This document shows positions 59,179 through 64,000 of a stretch of DNA of 64,000 bases, piece by piece. The stretch's first letter is position 1; each line of letters starts with the position of its first letter. Origin of the DNA: Holophagae bacterium (GTDB lineage: Bacteria; Acidobacteriota; Holophagae; Acanthopleuribacterales; Acanthopleuribacteraceae); contig JAJCXM010000038.1 of assembly GCA_029263455.1 (NCBI GenBank), positions 1 to 64,000 on the forward strand, written 5' to 3'. The notes below the pieces were generated by a model. That model saw only the letters and a list, made by a program, of their open reading frames with translations, was not told the origin of the DNA and made no database searches. The position numbers and the translations under genes were made by a program.

Positions 59179-61398
59179 TTAGGCCAACTGACTTGACCGG
59201 CGCAAGTACCATTCAAGGCCTGCCATCATCATAAGGATTGGAAGGCTCCAAATCCAGTTTCTCAATTTTAAACGACGTATCTCAACGATTTGTTTTTCGC
59301 TGGCGTCGTGCATTTTCAGTTGATCGACGCGAAAGTCATCAAGACGAGTGAAGCGGCCACCAGATAAGTTAGCCAATCGTTCCAAGGTTTCTGCAACGGG
59401 TTCTTGGTTGCGAAATTCGTCTTGCGAGCCGCCCAAAAACAATATTTGGCTACGCACGAGCTCGGACCATGGTTTCTCTTTTAGAGACAATTCGTAATAT
59501 CCAGGTTCGGGCACTTTCATTTTGGCCTGAGCGTCACCACGAGCGCTGGTGACGAGCGGCGCTTCGATAGATTCTGTTTCATATCCAATTGGCGTCAGTT
59601 GAAGAGTGATTTCTGTGTGCGGTTGAGGCACAAAATTCCGGTCCCGCAAAAGAATGTCCACATCCAAATCTAACGGTCGTTCTGTCGTTTTAGTTGCCGT
59701 CATTTGGATCTGCTGCAGAGCCGGGTCATGGGTTGCCCATGCCAATAAGTTATTCCAAAACGCGTAATAGTCGTCGCCAGTTCGGCCTTGCGCAATATCC
59801 CTTCTCAACCACTCGAAACTACTTGATGTATTGAGGAAAACCACGCGACCAGTGCCTTTCTCCAAGGTCGCCATAAGGGGCGTACCTGCTTCAGATTCCA
59901 ATAAAAGGCGTGCTTGTGGATGAAGCGTGACTTTTTGCATATGACCACGAAATAGATCGGTGCTGGAATCGAAATATTGCAACAAGGGATGTGTCTTGCC
60001 TACGCTTGTTTTGACTGGAGTTGCCAAGCCTTCGGGGTAGGGCGTTCGGTAGGAAGGTGGAATTAGCGGTAAACAGTCAGCCAGCGGTCCTAAACTCAAG
60101 GACGGCCCAGCGGCCATTCTTGGTCCGCCAACAATAACCAGACCCCCGTGGTGCTGTTCTATGAAATTACGTATTTTGGTCATTAGGCGGCGAGCTTGAT
60201 AAGAATCGCTGAAGTAGTTACCGGCGTCAAAATCTTGAAAGATGATGACATCAAAGCCAAATAATTGGCGGTCAAAGATCTCCTCGGTGGGAAAGGGTAC
60301 CAACGCCATTTCTTCATGACCAATATTGCGGCCATCAACGCCTCGCTGCTGATGCTCTCGGGTTCTCATGATGTAGAAGGCGGTTAAGTCGACGAGATCG
60401 TTTCGTTCGAACATGGAACGCAGTCCGTTTAGATCCCATGTGATGGAGCCAGCGATGTGCAAGACACTAATTTTATCGCGTCCAATTTCAATCAAAAGGT
60501 TCTGCTGATTATTGGCTTGATTGGATTCACGCGGGTGTGGAGGTGCATAGACCGAATACAGATGCTCACCGGTTGTTTCGGGATAGAACTCAAAATCAAC
60601 CGTGCCAAATCCTTGCTCGTCGATGTGAACGTCCCGCACTTGGACTATCTTATCGGCTTCCATGAGTTGGATCTGACTCGGAGGTGTATCCACATCTCTA
60701 GCCATAACCGTCGCTCGAATACGAAGCGGTGCGCGCACGAAAGAGAATGCCGGGGCTTCCAATGAATGTATAGATATTTCAGGACCCTTTTGGGTATCAC
60801 CCACAAGCACGGTATTGATAGGCGGAGCATTGAGTCTGTTTAACCAGGCCTTTGTTTCCGCAAGGTCCATGGAGGTAAATCGACCCAGGTCGTGGCCGTC
60901 TGAGAATGCAACCACCGCCGCTAGGTCTTCAGTCTGGTTGAGGAGTTGGGTAAATGCCTGATAAAAATCTGTCTTGTTACCAGATACTTCGGTTAATTTC
61001 GATTCATGTTGGAGTGGGCCGTAGGTGATTTGATCAAATTCATAGCGCTCGATCTCCAGCTCTAGGTCGGCCAATTTGTCATGAGCATGCGTGGCTCTTT
61101 GATAACGGGTCTTGCTGTCCCCGTCCGCGGATTGCATGCTGCCGGAGCGGTCCGTTACCAGGCCAACTTTGGTTTCTTGTTGGCGGGTGATTTTGCGGAC
61201 CCACGAGGGTTGGTGCACGAGTGCAAACATACAAAGAAGTATAAGACCACGTAATAAACTCACGGCAAGACGCACGTTGCGCGGTTGATACCGAGTTGCC
61301 CAGACGGCAAAGCTAAAGACGACCAAAACGCCTGCCGCCAGCATGATTTCGAGCCACATCGGTCCAATGGGCTGAAACTCAAGATTTGCAAAAGCCAT
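59179..61398 (-). CDS. Membrane VWA / glutamine-amidotransferase-like protein
   Basis: 739 aa. Two N-terminal membrane helices (~13-33, 42-62) precede a VWA domain with the MIDAS start VTDRSGSM (DxSxS) and later VVAFSDGHD. The middle is beta-rich. Residues ~375-530 resemble a class I glutamine amidotransferase-like fold (VIIFQDFDAGNYF, GLVIVGGPRMAAGPSLSLG) without a visible catalytic Cys in the usual nucleophile elbow. A C-terminal membrane helix lies at ~713-730. It is typical of the BatA/DUF4159 clusters. ATG 61398 overlaps the DUF4159 stop by 1 nt (TAATG). Confidence 0.85.
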   Translation of the reverse strand: MAFANLEFQPIGPMWLEIMLAAGVLVVFSFAVWATRYQPRNVRLAVSLLRGLILLCMFALVHQPSWVRKITRQQETKVGLVTDRSGSMQSADGDSKTRYQRATHAHDKLADLELEIERYEFDQITYGPLQHESKLTEVSGNKTDFYQAFTQLLNQTEDLAAVVAFSDGHDLGRFTSMDLAETKAWLNRLNAPPINTVLVGDTQKGPEISIHSLEAPAFSFVRAPLRIRATVMARDVDTPPSQIQLMEADKIVQVRDVHIDEQGFGTVDFEFYPETTGEHLYSVYAPPHPRESNQANNQQNLLIEIGRDKISVLHIAGSITWDLNGLRSMFERNDLVDLTAFYIMRTREHQQRGVDGRNIGHEEMALVPFPTEEIFDRQLFGFDVIIFQDFDAGNYFSDSYQARRLMTKIRNFIEQHHGGLVIVGGPRMAAGPSLSLGPLADCLPLIPPSYRTPYPEGLATPVKTSVGKTHPLLQYFDSSTDLFRGHMQKVTLHPQARLLLESEAGTPLMATLEKGTGRVVFLNTSSSFEWLRRDIAQGRTGDDYYAFWNNLLAWATHDPALQQIQMTATKTTERPLDLDVDILLRDRNFVPQPHTEITLQLTPIGYETESIEAPLVTSARGDAQAKMKVPEPGYYELSLKEKPWSELVRSQILFLGGSQDEFRNQEPVAETLERLANLSGGRFTRLDDFRVDQLKMHDASEKQIVEIRRLKLRNWIWSLPILMMMAGLEWYLRRSSQLA

Positions 61399-62135
61399 TA
61401 TTGACGTCTCCGACGTTCGATCACGGGTGGAAAAGCGCGATCCTTTTTGTAGTTAACCGTTAGGACGTAATAAGTCATATTGATACCCAATCGGAAACAG
61501 AGTTCGCGACGAAATCCGCCTCCGATTTCCATGTTATAGGTCCAGTTTCCGATGCGATCGGCTTCCATGGCACCCAACATGTCGTTATGTGAAAAGGCAG
61601 CAATGGTTCGGATACCTTGGCTCCAGCCTTCAAGATAGGTCGTCTTGTTGAGACGTCCTCTAGGTTCCTTTAACAAATAATAGCTTTGGTACATGGAATG
61701 ATCATTTGGAATGATATTCACTGAAAGTTCGGGAAACGCCTTTTTCATCAGCGCCAAACAGGACTGATAAAACGCTTGATCACCACTCTCTGACTGATCG
61801 TCGAAGAGCAGAAAGCCGCCAGATCGCAGGGTGCTTCGCAGCAAGTTTGCCTGCTCTAAGCTAACTTCTGGCAAAGCCTTGTCACCTGTCACGATCAAAA
61901 ACGGAGAATTTGCTTTATATAGGCCATCAAATTTGACCACATCAAATTCTGGATCGATCGGAATATTGCAGCGGTTCTGGATTTCAAATGCCAGTTTGCG
62001 CAACGAACGCTGCCGTGGTTGCCAATTATTGTTGATATCCAACATAGTAAATCGAAAGCGTAAGTCTTGTTCTGAAGAAAAGGCAGGCGAGAGTGCTGCC
62101 CAACTCAATAAAGACACAAATGTTCTGCGCTTCAA
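61398..62135 (-). CDS. DUF4159-domain exported protein
   Basis: 245 aa if translation begins at TTG 62135, which overlaps the upstream BatA-like stop as TTGA and follows GGGG. That start gives MKRRTFVSLLSWAALSPAFSS, a Tat-like signal peptide (RR followed by TFV). The body matches DUF4159: FLIVTGDKALPEVSLEQANLL, LRSGGFLLFDDQ, IPNDHSMYQSYYLL, GWSQGIRTIAAFSHND. The domain resembles a Rossmann/GATase-like fold; function unknown. A longer ATG start at 62207 would overlap the BatA-like gene by 76 nt and has no signal. Confidence 0.82.
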   Translation of the reverse strand: MKRRTFVSLLSWAALSPAFSSEQDLRFRFTMLDINNNWQPRQRSLRKLAFEIQNRCNIPIDPEFDVVKFDGLYKANSPFLIVTGDKALPEVSLEQANLLRSTLRSGGFLLFDDQSESGDQAFYQSCLALMKKAFPELSVNIIPNDHSMYQSYYLLKEPRGRLNKTTYLEGWSQGIRTIAAFSHNDMLGAMEADRIGNWTYNMEIGGGFRRELCFRLGINMTYYVLTVNYKKDRAFPPVIERRRRQ

Positions 62136-64000
62136 CGGGCACCCCACAAAAGGCTCATTCGTCCAGCAATTAGGGTTTCGACAAGGACGATGATGAATAA
62201 CCACCATATGAGGTTCGGGGCGAGATCAAGACGAGCGAACTCCTTGAATCCCAATTCTTCCATAGCGCTGGAACTTCCTTCGTCATGGTTCTGGCGTAAG
62301 GGTCGGAAATCTAATTCATCGCTATCGATCACTAAATGGACCAAGTGTTGTTCCGAACTTTCCTTGTGACTGTAGATACCGGGTAGAGGACCGTTGACGA
62401 CCAAATCGCGGAACCCTGCTTGGGCTTGCTTTAGAACGAGCTTGTCGATGAGACCTGAGACCATCGCTTCGCTTACGGTCAACTGAACGGATTGCGTTTG
62501 AGACTCTTTAAAAGTGAGGTAATCCAACATCTGTCGCACGATGGGTAGATAGCCAGGTTGCAGGGCGAAATTGGTCCAGGCGAGGTCAAGCGTAGATGTC
62601 CAGATAACGAATCGACGTTGATTTCGTTCGGATGCCAGCAAAATAGGCGAGCCATCTGCCAACGAAAGGGGGATCGAAAAACTGGATCTTCCTACCGACA
62701 AGAGTTTGAAGGCGTTGATGCCAACTCCTTGGGCATACAAATCCAAGTCTGCAGGACTCAGGGACGCGAATATAGGATGGTCTCCGACCCGGATATCTAT
62801 GGGCTGGGGTGCTGGGAAGCGCTTGTTTTCATACAGTTCAAGTCCCAATTCGGCGAATACCGGGTTCCAACTGTCGAAGTCGATGCGGTCGCCCATGGCG
62901 ATAAGCAGGCCTTTCGCATCATTCAACAGCTCATTAAGGCTTTCACTGGGCGGCGTAGCGACGTTTAGAAGGCATACCACGTCATATTGAGCTAGGTCCC
63001 TATTCTTAAGCCCATTGGCTGAAATCGTCTCTACCTGGATGGCCTGATTCTCTTTTTGGTGGAGATTCAGGGCGTGCTCAAAGAAGTAGCTTTCGCTGTT
63101 TTGGCGTTTGGGACTGGGATCGCCATCTACCACTAACACACGTGTACTTTTCTGATCATCGGGGGCGAAGGTGTAGTGGTCGTCCAGGTTAAATTCATCA
63201 TTTGGCAACTGCACAAGGACGCGATTGGAGGGATCGCTTAGACTAAATCGATGTGTCGTTTGCTGGTGAGCATCCAGCTTCAGCGTATGACGTAAGTCTT
63301 GTGAGTCGGATTGCACACGAATCTCGAATTCTGTGCCTTGCTCAGAGCCGTTACGCAAGCGGACATCAATTTCGCCTCGATCGAATCCTCGAGGTTGCGT
63401 CACTGCCACAATGCCCACGTTATTTAGGGGTGAACGTTGTGCTCGCATGGATGAGTAGATAACCTCAACGCCGTCAGGAGGTGCACTCGGCAAATCGACC
63501 CAAGCGGACCTGTTGCCATCACTGAATATCTGAATGGTTGCGTTTTCCCAGCCTTGTTCATTCAGAAGCGATAAGGCTTTTTGATAAGCGGCATCGAGCG
63601 TGATTCGGCGTGTATCGACTTTAAGGGACGGAACGAGTCCGGCCAATTCGCTAGCGGTCAGTGCGGCCAAGGGTGATTCAGGTTGGGATGCCAGCAAAAC
63701 AGCCGTTGGCGCGGCTCTCTCTCGTTGTGCAAGGTGATCAGACAAGGTATCTTTTGCTTCATCAAAATAGGTTTGTGGTTTGCCGGCCAGCATAGATAGA
63801 GAGTTGTCTAGTACCACCACGTAAGGGCGCTTGCTCAGGCTAGAACTCGCTTGGAAAAGTTCATCGCGAAACGGTTGCGCAAAGATAACGGCAAGCAGTG
63901 CTAGTACTGCGACTCTCAGTGCCATCAGTAACCATTGTTCAACTCTCAGCTTGCGTTTTTGTTTGCGTCTCGCCCTCAATAAGAACTCGAAGGCGGCGAA
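62132..64000 (-). CDS. BatA-like membrane VWA protein (5' end outside window)
   Basis: 622 residues are visible and the frame is open to base 64000, so the true start lies beyond the edge; the TTG at 63979 is internal. The first residues (EFLLRARRKQKRKLRVEQ) and the helix LLMALRVAVLALLAVIFAQP are the classic BatA N-terminal region. The VWA MIDAS is VVLDNSLSML (DxSxS). The middle is beta-rich with a GATase-like segment (VVCLLNVATPPSE, GLLIAMGDRIDF). A C-terminal membrane helix (NLIWWLFIIVLVETLIAG) precedes the stop. It heads the visible part of the operon ending at moxR. Confidence 0.85.
   Translation of the reverse strand, partial: FAAFEFLLRARRKQKRKLRVEQWLLMALRVAVLALLAVIFAQPFRDELFQASSSLSKRPYVVVLDNSLSMLAGKPQTYFDEAKDTLSDHLAQRERAAPTAVLLASQPESPLAALTASELAGLVPSLKVDTRRITLDAAYQKALSLLNEQGWENATIQIFSDGNRSAWVDLPSAPPDGVEVIYSSMRAQRSPLNNVGIVAVTQPRGFDRGEIDVRLRNGSEQGTEFEIRVQSDSQDLRHTLKLDAHQQTTHRFSLSDPSNRVLVQLPNDEFNLDDHYTFAPDDQKSTRVLVVDGDPSPKRQNSESYFFEHALNLHQKENQAIQVETISANGLKNRDLAQYDVVCLLNVATPPSESLNELLNDAKGLLIAMGDRIDFDSWNPVFAELGLELYENKRFPAPQPIDIRVGDHPIFASLSPADLDLYAQGVGINAFKLLSVGRSSFSIPLSLADGSPILLASERNQRRFVIWTSTLDLAWTNFALQPGYLPIVRQMLDYLTFKESQTQSVQLTVSEAMVSGLIDKLVLKQAQAGFRDLVVNGPLPGIYSHKESSEQHLVHLVIDSDELDFRPLRQNHDEGSSSAMEELGFKEFARLDLAPNLIWWLFIIVLVETLIAGRMSLLWGAR

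Overview
The window looks like a chromosomal segment of an Acidobacteriota-type bacterium (inference). It carries a VWFA-related 'Acidobacterial domain' protein, an Oar-like TonB-dependent receptor with an N-terminal carboxypeptidase-regulatory-like domain, many FG-GAP/ASPIC-UnbV proteins and TPR proteins, and a BatA/DUF4159/DUF4175/MoxR operon. Base composition is mid-GC. Coding density is high, with many 1-8 nt overlaps and several probable TTG or GTG starts. No rRNA or CRISPR array was seen. One tRNA (Ser, anticodon CGA) is present.

Layout. 1-184: the end of an IS66-type element. 441-4208: a large STAND-type NTPase with an N-terminal PD-(D/E)XK-like nuclease, a candidate anti-phage protein, on visibly AT-richer DNA. 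4325-12353 (minus): a small Cys/His-rich secreted protein followed by outer-membrane, periplasmic and inner-membrane subunits of a Cus/Czc-type heavy-metal RND efflux pump. 12514-14853 (plus): a divergent BlaI-like repressor and an M56/TonB/STN membrane protease, with operator-like palindromes in the shared intergenic region. 14871-23208: UbiA-family prenyltransferase, secreted M28 peptidase, an Fe-S/NrfD fusion with a molybdopterin oxidoreductase, a YnbA-like CDP-alcohol phosphatidyltransferase, and ProC. 23210-30984: DeaD-type helicase, a small Cys-rich secreted protein, MltA, small-domain proteins, an orphan Pycsar-effector-like (PycTM) membrane protein, a propeller-like protein and GluQ.

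31178-53157 is dominated by exported or surface proteins: a TPR-FG-GAP-ASPIC fusion, a lipoprotein of the sulfatase/alkaline phosphatase fold with TPRs, the Oar-like receptor, a 179-bp MITE-like element, an Omp85-type barrel, the VWFA-related protein, and a minus-strand operon of five genes alternating ASPIC/FG-GAP (A) and TPR (B) in the order A-B-A-B-A. Every junction of that operon is an ATGA overlap. Both B proteins end in a conserved QSCC motif, and the B-A fusion elsewhere in the window has a CVCC motif at the B/A boundary. Directly upstream of the operon are a rhodanese and a cytochrome-oxidase-subunit-II-like lipoprotein that has lost nearly all CuA ligands. This is the best candidate for an undescribed exported system.

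53223-64000: tRNA-Ser, then a minus-strand operon (read from the right edge) of BatA-like VWA protein (cut by the window end), DUF4159, VWA/glutamine-amidotransferase-like, DUF4175-like Met-rich coiled-coil protein, HExxH peptidase-MA/TPR protein and MoxR ATPase.
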